Below, piece after piece: positions 19,028 through 28,405 of a DNA stretch of 64,000 bases. This stretch comes from Xenophilus azovorans DSM 13620 (GTDB taxonomy: Bacteria; Pseudomonadota; Gammaproteobacteria; Burkholderiales; Burkholderiaceae_C). A program made the translations under genes and the position numbers. How positions within the stretch are numbered: the stretch's first letter is position 1; each line of letters starts with the position of its first letter. The stretch is from assembly GCF_000745855.1 (NCBI RefSeq), contig NZ_JQKD01000031.1, positions 1-64,000 of the forward strand, read 5' to 3'. The notes beneath the pieces are model-generated. The model saw only the letters and a program-made list of their open reading frames with translations, searched no databases and was not told the DNA's origin.

Positions 19028-19879
19028 TCAGGCGGTGGCGCGCTCGGCCGCCTCGATGGTGTTGACCAGCAGCATGGCGCGGGTCATGGGGCCGACGCCG
19101 CCGGGCACGGGCGTGATCCAGCCCGCCACCTCTTTCACGCCGTCGAAATCCACGTCGCCGCACAGCTTGCCCTCGGCGTTGCGGTTCATGCCCACGTCGA
19201 TGACCACCGCGCCGGGCTTGACCATGTCGGCCGTCACCAGGTTCTGCCTGCCCACCGCCGCCACGATCACGTCGGCCTGGCGCGTCATCGCACCCAGGTC
19301 GGCCGTGGCGCTGTGGCAGATGGTGACGGTGGCGCTGCGGCCGAGCAGCATCATCGCCATCGGCTTGCCGACGATGTTGCTGCGGCCGATGACCACTGCG
19401 TGCCTGCCGCGCAACTCGTAGCCGATGGAGTCGAGCATGCGCAGGCAGCCGTGCGGCGTGCAGGGCCAGAAGCCGGGCTGGCCGACCATCAGCGCGCCGG
19501 CGCTGGCGACGTGGAAGCCGTCGACGTCCTTGGCGGGCGAGATGGCCTCGATCACCTTGTGGCTGTCCATATGCTTGGGCAGCGGCAGTTGCACCAGGAT
19601 GCCGTGCACGGACGGGTCCTTGTTCAGCGCGTCGATGCGCTCCAGCAGCTCGGCTTCGGCAAGGTCGGCGCCGTAGCGCTCCAGCTTCGCCGTCAGGCCG
19701 GTCTCGCTGCTGTCGTTGACCTTGTGCTTCACGTAGACCTGGCTGGCCGGGTCGTCGCCGACCAGGATGATGGCCAGGGCGGGCTCGACGCCGCGCGCCT
19801 TGAGGGCCTGGGTGCGGCCGGCGACTTCGGCGCGGATCTGGCGGGCGAGGGCGTTGCCGTCGATGAGCTGGGCTGTCAT
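19028..19879 (-). CDS. folD: Methylenetetrahydrofolate dehydrogenase/cyclohydrolase
   Basis: FolD is the bifunctional enzyme that converts 5,10-methylene-THF to 10-formyl-THF with NADP. The 283-residue protein shows the substrate-site lysine in [21 protein letters not shown], the NADP loop [17 protein letters not shown] and the C-terminal [15 protein letters not shown]. It is followed by the oligopeptidase gene and preceded by the response regulator gene on the same strand. Confidence 0.97.
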   Translation of the reverse strand: MTAQLIDGNALARQIRAEVAGRTQALKARGVEPALAIILVGDDPASQVYVKHKVNDSSETGLTAKLERYGADLAEAELLERIDALNKDPSVHGILVQLPLPKHMDSHKVIEAISPAKDVDGFHVASAGALMVGQPGFWPCTPHGCLRMLDSIGYELRGRHAVVIGRSNIVGKPMAMMLLGRSATVTICHSATADLGAMTRQADVIVAAVGRQNLVTADMVKPGAVVIDVGMNRNAEGKLCGDVDFDGVKEVAGWITPVPGGVGPMTRAMLLVNTIEAAERATA

Positions 19880-19960
19880 GGGATGTCTGGACTCACAAGT
19901 GAAAACGCCCGCTCACGCAGGGGGCGAGGCGGGCGCTGGTCGCTGCTGAAGGCAGCGGAA

Positions 19961-20614
19961 TCAGGGCGTCACGGCCTTGGCAGAAGCGGCAGGCTGCGCG
20001 GGCGACTGGCCCAGTGCGATCTTGAGCAGGTCGGCCACGGTGTTGGCGTTGAGCTTTTCCATGATGTTGGCGCGGTGCGCCTCCACCGTCTTGATGCTGA
20101 TGCCCAGGTCGTCGGCGATCTGCTTGTTCAGGCGCCCGGCGACGATGCGCTCGAGCACCTGCGCCTCGCGGCCGGTGAGCTTGGACAGCAGCGCGTCGCG
20201 GCTGGCCGACTGCTGGTGCTGGGCGAAGGCGGTGCGCGCGTGCTCGAGCATGCGCTCGACCAGGGCGACCAGGGCCTCGTCGTCGAAGGGCTTCTGGATG
20301 AAGTCCATCGCGCCCTTCTTCATGGCGTCGACCGCCATGGGCACGTCGCCGTGGCCGGTGATGACCACGATGGGCAGCGGCGACTTGCGCTCGATGAGCT
20401 TTTCCTGCAGTTCCAGCCCGCTCATGCCGCCCATGCGGATGTCGACGATCAGGCAGGCCACCTCGCGCGGGTCGTAGCGCGAGAGAAAGGATTCGGCCGA
20501 GTCGAAGCAGCGCACCCGGTAGTCCTTGCCTTCGAGCAGCCATTGCAGCGAGTCGCGCACGGCCTCGTCGTCATCCACCACATAGACCGTGCCCTTCTTC
20601 GGAATCAGACTCAT
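19961..20614 (-). CDS. FixJ/NarL-type response regulator
   Basis: The 217-residue protein has a receiver domain (VYVVDDDEAVRDSL acidic pocket, phospho-acceptor Asp58 in CLIVDIRMGGMSG, switch Thr in VVITGHGD, Lys in IQKPFDDE) and a LuxR-type C-terminal helix-turn-helix (LTGREAQVLERIVAG ... ISIKTVEAHRANIMEKL). The arrangement is that of FixJ/TtrR-like activators. Its start codon overlaps the stop of the sensor kinase gene (ATGA), so it is translationally coupled to its kinase. Confidence 0.93.
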   Translation of the reverse strand: MSLIPKKGTVYVVDDDEAVRDSLQWLLEGKDYRVRCFDSAESFLSRYDPREVACLIVDIRMGGMSGLELQEKLIERKSPLPIVVITGHGDVPMAVDAMKKGAMDFIQKPFDDEALVALVERMLEHARTAFAQHQQSASRDALLSKLTGREAQVLERIVAGRLNKQIADDLGISIKTVEAHRANIMEKLNANTVADLLKIALGQSPAQPAASAKAVTP

Positions 20615-23151
20615 GCGTTGACCTTTACCTCGTCGCTCGCTACGGATTCAATAGCGCCGGACACCGGAATCCAGAAGGAAAAACGGCAACCGGCGATCTC
20701 CGATCCATTGTAGAGGTTCTCCGCCTGCATCCGGCCGCGGTGGGATTCGACGATGCTGCGACACAGGTTCAGCCCGATGCCCATGCCCTCACGCTTGGTG
20801 GAGAAGAAGGCCTCGTACAGCCGCTCCAGCACTTCCGGCGCCAGGCCCATGCCGGTGTCCTGCACCGAAAACTCCACGGTCGGCTGGCCGCCCAGCGTGC
20901 GGGGCACCACCCGCAGCTCGACGCTGCGCCGCGCGGTCGGCCGCTCGGCCAGGTCGATGGATTCGGCGGCGTTCTTCATCAGGTTGACCAGCACTTGCTC
21001 GATGAGGATGCGGTCCACGTTCAGCGACGGCAGCCGGGCCGCCACGTAGTGGTTCAGGCGCACGTTGCGCCGGCGCAGTTCGATGCCCGCCAGTTCCACC
21101 GCCTCGCTGACCATGGTGGCGACCTCGGCCGGCGCGCGGTTGGGTTCGCTGCGCCGCACGAAGGTGCGGATGCGCTGGATGATCTGCCCGGCGCGCTGCG
21201 CCTGCTTGGAGGTCTTCTCCAGCGCCGCGAGCAGCGCCTCGGTGTCGATCTGCTGGCCGCGCAGGCGCGACATCATGCCGTTGCAGTAGTTGGTGATGGC
21301 CGTCAGTGGCTGGTTCAGCTCGTGCGCCACGCTGGAGGCCATCTCGCCCATGGTGATCAGGCGGCTGGCGGCCTGCGCGCGGTCGGCTTGCACGGCGGCC
21401 TGTTCCTCGGCGTCGCGCCGGGCGGTGATGTCGGTGGCGATCACCAGTTGCGCCAGGCGCCCGTCCACCCAGGTCAGGTAGCGCGAACGCACCTCCAGCC
21501 ACTTGCCCAGCTCGGGGATGTAGATCTCGTTGTTGGCCGGCTGGGCCGCCGTGAGCGTGTCCAGCGGCAGGCCGGCCAGCGGGTCGACGTCGTCGAAGGC
21601 GGAGTCCTGCGACTGGCTGCCGGGTACCCCGGCCTGGGCCACCATGTCCAGGTGGCCTTCGGAGTCGGAGCCGAACCACGAGCGGTACATCTTGTTGGCG
21701 AACAGCAGCTCCTCGCTGCCCAGCGGTGCCACCGAGACCGACGCATCCAGGGCCTCCAGCACCGTCGTGAAGCGCTCGTGCGAGGCCGAGAGCTGCTCGC
21801 GGATGCGGGTGGGCTCGGTGATGTCGGTCATCGAGGTCATCCAGCCGGCCTGGTGGCCGCGTGCGTCGATCAGCGGCGAGACGTACAGGCGGGCATTGAA
21901 GACGGTGCCGTTCTTGCGCTTGACGCGCACCTGGAAGCCGCCGGGCAGCGCGCGGCCGTGGATCTCTTCCTCCAGCCGCTCGCTCATCAGCTCGTGGTCG
22001 GACTCCAGCCAGTAGGGGAAGGGCGGCGTCTGCCCGACCAGCTCTTCCTCGCTCCAGCCCGTCATGGCGCAGAAGGCGGCGTTCACGTAGGTGATGCGGC
22101 CTTCGAGGTCGAGCACGCGCATGCCGGTGAGCATGGAGTTCTCCATCGCCCGGCGGAAGTTCGTTTCGGCCACCAGCGCCTGCTGGGTCTGCAGGCGCCG
22201 CCGCGTGTGGCGCCAGGTGCCGATCAGCATCCAGCTCGTCAGCATCGACAGCGCCACCACCAGCCAGAACAGGCCGTTGCCCACCAGCCCCTGCGAGGTG
22301 CGGTAGGCCTGGGCCCGGAACACCAGGCCGTTGCCCACCGGCGAGACGGGCACCTCAAATTCATTCGCCTGCCGGTCCCAGGGCAGCAGGCGCAGCTCTT
22401 CCTCGCGCGGGTTGATGGTGTTGCCGGCGATGGTCTGCGAATGGGCGTCCAGCAGCGACACCGCATAGCGCGCCGCCACCTCCGGCGGCACGCCGTAGCG
22501 CAGCAGCCCGTCGATGGAGAACTCGCCCAGCACCACGCCGGCGAACAGGCCCTGGTCGTACAGCGGGATGTGCAGCTGCAGCAGGCTGGGCGGTTCCTGA
22601 CCGGCGGTGGGCTGCGAGAACACCGGTTGGCGCAACTCACGCGCCAGGGCGTAGTTGCTCTCCGTTTCGCCGGGGCGCAGCACGTCGCCCGACGGGCGCT
22701 GCTGCGCCGGATGCACGCTGGGCGCGGCATAGCTGGACTGCACGCGGCGCCGGTCGTCGATCCAGCTGACCACCTGCAGTTCGGGGTACTGGCTCACCAG
22801 CGATTCCGCCCGGCTGCGGAACTCCGCGGCGTCGATCTCGCGGTTGCCGGCATCGCGCGCCAGGCGCATCAGCTGCTCCTGGCGCTCCAGCAGGCGCAGG
22901 CGCAGGCGCTGCTGGGCGTATTCCACGTCGCGCTTGACAGATTCCTGCTCGCGCTCGAGTTCCTCGGCGCGCAGATAGGAGAAGGCCGCCACGATGGCCG
23001 CCAGGAACAGCAGCACCGCCACCAGCGGCACCAGCATCGCCACCCGGTCCTGCGACACCGGCGTCTGCCGCTTCCACCAGCGCCGCCACCACGACAGCGG
23101 CGAAGCGTTCACCGCATGGCGCGCCGCGGACAGGGGGTTGGAGAAGGGCAT
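20611..23151 (-). CDS. PAS-domain membrane sensor histidine kinase
   Basis: With the ATG at 23151 this is 846 residues: TM1 at about 38-60, a periplasmic domain of about 230 residues, TM2 near 291-312 (GLFWLVVALSMLTSWMLIGTW), one clear PAS/PAC domain (about 335-455), a second PAS-like region, then the dimerisation domain with phospho-acceptor His610 (SSVAHELNQPLT) and the ATPase domain (NLMKNAAES, DTGMGLAP, GMGIGLNLC). Longer starts to 23235 would run into the A+T-rich divergent promoter region, so 23151 is preferred. It is divergent from aceE, and its ligand is unknown. Confidence 0.9.
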   Translation of the reverse strand: MPFSNPLSAARHAVNASPLSWWRRWWKRQTPVSQDRVAMLVPLVAVLLFLAAIVAAFSYLRAEELEREQESVKRDVEYAQQRLRLRLLERQEQLMRLARDAGNREIDAAEFRSRAESLVSQYPELQVVSWIDDRRRVQSSYAAPSVHPAQQRPSGDVLRPGETESNYALARELRQPVFSQPTAGQEPPSLLQLHIPLYDQGLFAGVVLGEFSIDGLLRYGVPPEVAARYAVSLLDAHSQTIAGNTINPREEELRLLPWDRQANEFEVPVSPVGNGLVFRAQAYRTSQGLVGNGLFWLVVALSMLTSWMLIGTWRHTRRRLQTQQALVAETNFRRAMENSMLTGMRVLDLEGRITYVNAAFCAMTGWSEEELVGQTPPFPYWLESDHELMSERLEEEIHGRALPGGFQVRVKRKNGTVFNARLYVSPLIDARGHQAGWMTSMTDITEPTRIREQLSASHERFTTVLEALDASVSVAPLGSEELLFANKMYRSWFGSDSEGHLDMVAQAGVPGSQSQDSAFDDVDPLAGLPLDTLTAAQPANNEIYIPELGKWLEVRSRYLTWVDGRLAQLVIATDITARRDAEEQAAVQADRAQAASRLITMGEMASSVAHELNQPLTAITNYCNGMMSRLRGQQIDTEALLAALEKTSKQAQRAGQIIQRIRTFVRRSEPNRAPAEVATMVSEAVELAGIELRRRNVRLNHYVAARLPSLNVDRILIEQVLVNLMKNAAESIDLAERPTARRSVELRVVPRTLGGQPTVEFSVQDTGMGLAPEVLERLYEAFFSTKREGMGIGLNLCRSIVESHRGRMQAENLYNGSEIAGCRFSFWIPVSGAIESVASDEVKVNA

Positions 23152-23334
23152 CGGCGAAGTGTAGGGTGAAGCCTCTCCCGCACCTTCCTGCGGAGACATT
23201 TCGCGGGCTGTTATTTCATATAAAGAAAATGACAAGCATAATTTGGAATGCCCATCTTTTTGTGAGACACTGCACGCGCTCCACGCGAGCGCGCACTAAA
23301 TTACCGGACCACACATCGACGAAGGAGACACAGG
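23152..23334. promoter_or_regulatory. Divergent promoter region between the sensor kinase and aceE
   Basis: The stretch around 23205-23275 is conspicuously A+T-rich. CATAAT at 23237-23242 could be an aceE -10 box, with only a weak -35. On the minus strand TTGTCA (23235-23230) could be a -35 for the kinase gene. The aceE start has a strong GAAGGAGA site. No operator is obvious by eye. Confidence 0.4.
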
Positions 23335-26052
23335 ATGTCGGCGAATCCCGAGAACCACTTCGGCGCGGCTGCCAACGATGCAGACGCCCAGGAAACCAAG
23401 GAGTGGAGGGATGCCCTCTCCGCCGTCATTCAGGCCGAAGGCCCCGAACGCGCCCACTTCCTGCTGGAAGAGCTGCTTGAGCATGCCCGCCAGAACAGCG
23501 TGGACATGCCGTTCTCGGCCAACACCGGCTACGTCAACACCATCGAGCCCAGCCAGGAGGCGCGCAGCCCCGGCAACCTGGAGATCGAGCAGCGCCTGCG
23601 CGCCTACATGCGCTGGAACGCCATGGCCATGGTGGTGCGGGCCAACCGCCACCATCCGCCCGAAGGCGGCGACCTGGGCGGCCACATCGGCTCCTTTGCC
23701 TCGCTGGCCAGCATGTTCGGCGCCGGCTTCAACCATTTCTGGCACGCCGAGAGCGAGAACCACGGCGGCGACCTGCTGTACATCCAGGGCCACGTCTCGC
23801 CCGGCATCTATGCGCGCGCCTACCTCGAGGGGCGCCTGACCGAGGAACAGCTCCTGAACTTCCGCCAGGAAGTGGACGGCAAGGGCCTGTCCAGCTACCC
23901 GCACCCGAAGCTGATGCCCGAGTTCTGGCAGTTCCCGACGGTGTCGATGGGCCTGGGTCCGATCATGGCGATCTACCAGGCGCGCTTCCTCAAGTACCTG
24001 CACGCGCGCGGCATCGCCGACACCAGCAACCGCAAGGTCTGGGTGTTCTGCGGCGACGGCGAGATGGACGAGGTGGAGTCGCTGGGCGCCATCGGCCTGG
24101 CGGCGCGCGAGAACCTGGACAACCTGATCTTCGTCATCAACTGCAACCTGCAGCGCCTGGACGGCCCGGTGCGCGGCAACGGCAAGATCATCCAGGAGCT
24201 GGAGGGCGAGTTCCGCGGCTCGGGCTGGAACGTCGTCAAGCTGATCTGGGGCAAGGGCTGGGACGCGCTCCTGGCCAAGGACCATGACGGCGCGCTGCGC
24301 AAGGTCATGATGGAGTGCAACGACGGCGACTACCAGGCCTTCAAGGCCAACGACGGCGCCTACGTGCGCAAGCACTTCTTCGGCCGCGACCCGCGCACGC
24401 TCAAGATGGTCGAGCACATGACCGACGACGAGATCTGGGACCTGCGCCGCGGCGGCCACGACTCGCAGAAGGTGTATGCCGCCTTCCATGCCGCCCAGAA
24501 CCACAAGGGCCAGCCCACCGTGCTGCTCGTCAAGACCGTCAAGGGCTTCGGCATGGGCAAGATCGGCGAGGGCAAGAACACGGTGCACCAGACCAAGAAG
24601 CTGGACGACGAGGACATCAAGGCCTTCCGCGACCGCTTCAACATCCCGATCCCCGACAGCCAGATCGCCGAGTTGCCCTTCTTCAAGCCGGCCGAGGACA
24701 CGCCGGAGATGAAGTACCTGCACGAGCGCCGCAAGGCGCTGGGCGGCTACCTGCCGCACCGCCGCACCAAGGCCGACGAGAGCTTCACGATCCCCTCGCT
24801 GGACACCTTCAAGGCGGTGCTGGAGCCGACCGCGGAAGGCCGCGAGATCAGCACCACCCAGGCCTACGTGCGCTTCCTCACGCAACTGCTGCGCGACAAG
24901 GCCGTCGGGCCGCGCGTGGTGCCCATCCTGGTGGACGAGGCGCGCACCTTCGGCATGGAGGGCCTGTTCCGCCAGATCGGCATCTACAACCCGCATGGCC
25001 AGCAGTACACCCCGGTCGACAAGGACCAGGTCATGTACTACAAGGAAGACACCAAGGGCCAGATCCTGCAGGAAGGCATCAACGAAGCGGGCGGCATGGC
25101 CAGCTGGATCGCGGCGGCGACCTCGTACTCGACGAGCAACCGCATCATGATCCCGTTCTACATCTACTACTCGATGTTCGGGTTCCAGCGCGTGGGCGAC
25201 CTGGCCTGGGCTGCCGGCGACATGCAGGCCCGCGGCTTCCTGCTGGGCGGCACCTCCGGGCGCACCACGCTCAACGGCGAGGGCCTGCAGCACGAGGACG
25301 GCCACAGCCACATCCTGGCCGGCACCATCCCCAACTGCGTCACCTACGACCCGACCTTCGCGCACGAGGTGGGCGTGATCCTGCACCACGGCCTCAAGCG
25401 CATGGTGGAGAAGCAGGACAACGTCTTCTACTACCTGACGCTGCTCAACGAGAACTACGCCATGCCCGGCCTGCAGCCCGGCACGGAGGAGCAGATCATC
25501 AAGGGCATGTACCTGTGCAAGAGCGCGCCCACGCTGCAGCAGGCCAACGTGCCCACGGTGCAGCTGCTGGGCAGCGGCACCATCCTGCGCGAGTCGATCT
25601 TCGCCCAGGAACTGCTGGCCAAGGACTGGGGCGTGGCCGCCGGCGTGTGGAGCTGCCCGAGCTTCAACGAGCTGGCGCGCGACGGCCAGGACGCCGACCG
25701 CTGGAACCTGCTGCACCCGACCGAGACGCCGCGTGTGCCCTTCGTGGCCGAGCAGCTCGGCAAGAGCACCGGCCCGGTGATCGCCTCCACCGACTACATG
25801 AAGTCCTACGCCGAGCAGATCCGCCCGTTCGTCCCCAAGGGCCGCAGCTACCGCGTGCTGGGCACCGACGGCTTCGGGCGCAGCGACTTCCGCAGCAAGC
25901 TGCGCGAGCACTTCGAGATCAACCGCCACTACATCGTGGTCGCTGCCCTCAAGGCGCTGGCCGACGACGGCGTGCTGCCCGCGGCCAAGGCCGCCGAGGC
26001 GATCAAGAAGTACGGCATCAACGCCGACAAGATCAACCCGCTCTACGCGTAA
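23335..26052 (+). CDS. aceE: Pyruvate dehydrogenase E1 component (homodimeric)
   Basis: AceE decarboxylates pyruvate with thiamine diphosphate and acetylates the lipoyl groups of AceF. The 905-residue protein is of the homodimeric type (E. coli 887). The ThDP motif runs from FCGDGEMDEVES (about 238) to the NCNLQRLDGPV segment, and GGHDSQKVYAAF, KTVKGFGMGKIGEGKN and LDEARTFGMEGLFRQ are typical. It is the first gene of aceE-aceF-bph-lpdA. Confidence 0.98.
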   Translation: MSANPENHFGAAANDADAQETKEWRDALSAVIQAEGPERAHFLLEELLEHARQNSVDMPFSANTGYVNTIEPSQEARSPGNLEIEQRLRAYMRWNAMAMVVRANRHHPPEGGDLGGHIGSFASLASMFGAGFNHFWHAESENHGGDLLYIQGHVSPGIYARAYLEGRLTEEQLLNFRQEVDGKGLSSYPHPKLMPEFWQFPTVSMGLGPIMAIYQARFLKYLHARGIADTSNRKVWVFCGDGEMDEVESLGAIGLAARENLDNLIFVINCNLQRLDGPVRGNGKIIQELEGEFRGSGWNVVKLIWGKGWDALLAKDHDGALRKVMMECNDGDYQAFKANDGAYVRKHFFGRDPRTLKMVEHMTDDEIWDLRRGGHDSQKVYAAFHAAQNHKGQPTVLLVKTVKGFGMGKIGEGKNTVHQTKKLDDEDIKAFRDRFNIPIPDSQIAELPFFKPAEDTPEMKYLHERRKALGGYLPHRRTKADESFTIPSLDTFKAVLEPTAEGREISTTQAYVRFLTQLLRDKAVGPRVVPILVDEARTFGMEGLFRQIGIYNPHGQQYTPVDKDQVMYYKEDTKGQILQEGINEAGGMASWIAAATSYSTSNRIMIPFYIYYSMFGFQRVGDLAWAAGDMQARGFLLGGTSGRTTLNGEGLQHEDGHSHILAGTIPNCVTYDPTFAHEVGVILHHGLKRMVEKQDNVFYYLTLLNENYAMPGLQPGTEEQIIKGMYLCKSAPTLQQANVPTVQLLGSGTILRESIFAQELLAKDWGVAAGVWSCPSFNELARDGQDADRWNLLHPTETPRVPFVAEQLGKSTGPVIASTDYMKSYAEQIRPFVPKGRSYRVLGTDGFGRSDFRSKLREHFEINRHYIVVAALKALADDGVLPAAKAAEAIKKYGINADKINPLYA

Positions 26053-26100
26053 CAACCATCACAACCACGAGCGCCTGGGGACGGGCGGGAGACAGAAGAC

Positions 26101-27753
26101 ATGGCAGCAGTCGAAGTGAAGGTGCCGGACATCGGCGATTTCAAGGACGTCGCGGTGATCGAGGTGCTGGTCAAGCCTGGCGACACGGTGCAGGCCGAGC
26201 AGTCGCTGATCACGGTGGAGTCGGACAAGGCGTCGATGGAGATTCCGTCGTCGTCGGCCGGCGTCGTCAAGGAAGTGAAGGTCAATGTCGGCGACAAGGT
26301 GAATGAAGGTTCGCTGGTGGTGATCCTGGAAGGCGAGGGCGGCGGCGCGGCAGCGGCACCGTCCCCCGCGGCCGAGGCGCCCGCCGCGCCGGCCCCGGCG
26401 CCCGCGAGCGTGGCACCCGCGCCCGCGCCGGCGGCCGCATCGGGGCCGGTCGAGGTGAAGGTGCCGGACATCGGCGACTTCAAGGAGGTCGCGGTGATCG
26501 AGGTGCTGGTCAAGCCCGGCGACACGGTGCAGGCCGAGCAGTCGCTGATCACGGTGGAGTCGGACAAGGCGTCGATGGAGATCCCGTCGTCGGCGGCCGG
26601 CGTGGTCAAGGACGTGAAGGTCAATGTCGGCGACAAGGTGAGCGAGGGCTCGGTGGTGCTGGTGCTCGAAGGCGTGGCAGGCGCCGCGCCCCCCGCACCG
26701 GCGCCTGCCGCCGCCGCGCCCCAGGCCGCGCCGGCACCGGCGCCCGCTGCGGCGACGGCGAGCGCACCGGCGGCCACGCCGGCTGCCGCCGCACCGCACG
26801 ACCCGACCAAGGCACCCAGCGGGGCGCTGCCCCATGCCTCGCCGTCCGTGCGCAAGTTCGCCCGCGAGCTCGGCGTGCCGCTGGAAGAGGTCAAGGGCTC
26901 CGGCCCCAAGGGCCGCATCACGCAGGAGGACGTCCAGAAGTTCACCCAGGCCGTGATGAGCGGCGCCGCGCAGACCAAGGCCCAGGCGGCCAAGGCGCCG
27001 GCGGGCGGCTCCGGCGCCGGCCTCGACCTGCTGCCCTGGCCCAAGGTCGACTTCACCAAGTTCGGCCCGGTCGAGCGCAAGGACCTGTCGCGCATCAAGA
27101 AGATCAGCGGCGCCAACCTGGCGCGCAACTGGGTGATGATCCCGCACGTCACCAACAACGACGAGGCGGACATCACCGAGCTGGAGGCCTTCCGCGTCTC
27201 CACCAACAAGGAGAACGAGAAGTCCGGCGTCAAGGTGACGATGCTGGCCTTCGTCATCAAGGCCGTGGTCGCGGCGCTGAAGAAGTTCCCCGAGTTCAAC
27301 ACCAGCCTGGACGGCGACACCCTGGTCTACAAGCAGTACTACAACATCGGCTTCGCGGCGGACACGCCCAACGGCCTGGTGGTGCCGGTGCTCAAGGACG
27401 CGGACAAGAAAGGCATCATCCAGATCAGCAAGGAGATGGGCGAGCTCGCCAAGAAGGCGCGCGACGGCAAGCTGGGCGCGGCCGACATGAGCGGCGGGTG
27501 CTTCTCCATCAGCTCGCTGGGCGGCATCGGCGGCACGCACTTCACGCCGATCATCAACGCGCCGGAGGTGGCGATCCTGGGCCTGTCCAAGGGCCAGACC
27601 AAGCCGGTGTGGGACGGCAAGCAGTTCGTGCCGCGCCTGGTGCTGCCGCTGTCGCTGTCGTACGACCACCGCGTCATCGACGGCGCCGCCGCGGCGCGCT
27701 TCAATGCCTACCTGGGCCAGTTGCTGGCGGACTACCGTCGCATCGTGCTCTGA
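26101..27753 (+). CDS. aceF: Dihydrolipoyl acetyltransferase, PDH E2, with two lipoyl domains
   Basis: AceF is the core of the PDH complex. In 550 residues it has two lipoyl domains with lipoylated Lys43 and Lys156 (both in [10 protein letters not shown]), joined by Ala/Pro linkers, a peripheral subunit-binding domain (about 242-278: [19 protein letters not shown]) and the catalytic acetyltransferase domain ending in SYDHRVIDG with His523 and Asp527. The two lipoyl domains are nearly identical at DNA level and also match the one fused to LpdA downstream, which suggests recent duplication or gene conversion. Confidence 0.98.
   Translation: MAAVEVKVPDIGDFKDVAVIEVLVKPGDTVQAEQSLITVESDKASMEIPSSSAGVVKEVKVNVGDKVNEGSLVVILEGEGGGAAAAPSPAAEAPAAPAPAPASVAPAPAPAAASGPVEVKVPDIGDFKEVAVIEVLVKPGDTVQAEQSLITVESDKASMEIPSSAAGVVKDVKVNVGDKVSEGSVVLVLEGVAGAAPPAPAPAAAAPQAAPAPAPAAATASAPAATPAAAAPHDPTKAPSGALPHASPSVRKFARELGVPLEEVKGSGPKGRITQEDVQKFTQAVMSGAAQTKAQAAKAPAGGSGAGLDLLPWPKVDFTKFGPVERKDLSRIKKISGANLARNWVMIPHVTNNDEADITELEAFRVSTNKENEKSGVKVTMLAFVIKAVVAALKKFPEFNTSLDGDTLVYKQYYNIGFAADTPNGLVVPVLKDADKKGIIQISKEMGELAKKARDGKLGAADMSGGCFSISSLGGIGGTHFTPIINAPEVAILGLSKGQTKPVWDGKQFVPRLVLPLSLSYDHRVIDGAAAARFNAYLGQLLADYRRIVL
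26113..26334 (+). repeat. Lipoyl-domain repeat unit 1 (aceF)
   Basis: This is the first of three in-frame lipoyl-domain copies; its DNA closely matches unit 2 (26455-26673) and unit 3 in lpdA (28418-28633). Confidence 0.85.
26455..26673 (+). repeat. Lipoyl-domain repeat unit 2 (aceF)
   Basis: Second copy, almost identical to unit 1 over the central part (the DNA for [19 protein letters not shown] differs by a single base), separated from it by an Ala/Pro linker. Confidence 0.85.
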
Positions 27754-27768
27754 CACGCCGGCCGCGCC

Positions 27769-28359
27769 ATGACAACCGTGGTGGTCGTTCGCAAGGGCGG
27801 CCAGGTGGCGATCGGTGCCGACACGCTCGTGACCTTCGGGGACACGCGCCTGACGCACCGCTCGGAGGACAACCGCAAGCTGTTCACCGTCGAGGGCGCG
27901 AACGGCCGCAGCGTCTTCGCCGCCTCGGGCTCGATCGCGCACTTCCCGGTGCTGCGCCATGCCCTGGCGGCCATGCCGAAGGCCGAACTGCGGCTGGGCA
28001 GCAAGGACGAGGTGTTCCTCACCTTCACCAAGCTGCACCCGGTGCTCAAGGAGACGTTCTTCCTCCAGACCAAGGAGGAGGACCACGATCCCTACGAGTC
28101 CAGCCAGTTCAGCCTGCTGCTGGCCAACGCGAGCGGCATCTACGGCGTCTACAGCTACCGCGAGGTGTTCGAGTTCAAGACATTCTGGAGCATCGGCTCG
28201 GGCCGCAGCTTCGCGCTGGGCGCGATGCACGCGGCCTACGACCGGGCGCGCAGCGCGCGCGAGGTGGCCGAGGCGGGGCTGGCCGCGGGCTGCGAGTTCG
28301 ACCGCAGCACGGCCGGGCCGCTGGAGATCATCACCCTCAAACTGAAGGCGGGCGCCTGA
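27769..28359 (+). CDS. bph: Betaproteobacterial proteasome homologue (BPH), HslV-related Ntn hydrolase
   Basis: This 196-residue protein has a proteasome beta-subunit fold. After Met removal the mature N-terminus would be TTVVVVRKGGQVAIGADT, with nucleophile Thr1 and Asp17 as in HslV. A lysine in NRKLF at about position 36 may take the place of Lys33. C-terminal SIGSGRSFALGAMHAA matches the HslV IGSGG segment. Known family members form homo-oligomeric double rings without an identified unfoldase. A pore-loop-like acidic insert (KEEDHDPYESS) is visible. It lies between aceF (15 bp upstream) and lpdA (46 bp downstream) on the same strand, so it is probably co-transcribed with PDH. No hslU-like gene is in the window. 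Confidence 0.85.
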   Translation: MTTVVVVRKGGQVAIGADTLVTFGDTRLTHRSEDNRKLFTVEGANGRSVFAASGSIAHFPVLRHALAAMPKAELRLGSKDEVFLTFTKLHPVLKETFFLQTKEEDHDPYESSQFSLLLANASGIYGVYSYREVFEFKTFWSIGSGRSFALGAMHAAYDRARSAREVAEAGLAAGCEFDRSTAGPLEIITLKLKAGA

Positions 28360-28405
28360 GTCCGGCCGCCGATCCATTCACAGCCAATTCGACAAGGGGA
28401 CACGC

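Noticed and set aside
27769-28359. Calling the proteasome-like gene hslV
   Set aside because: No hslU is adjacent, the sequence departs from HslV after the first 25 residues and has an acidic insert. The BPH branch fits better.
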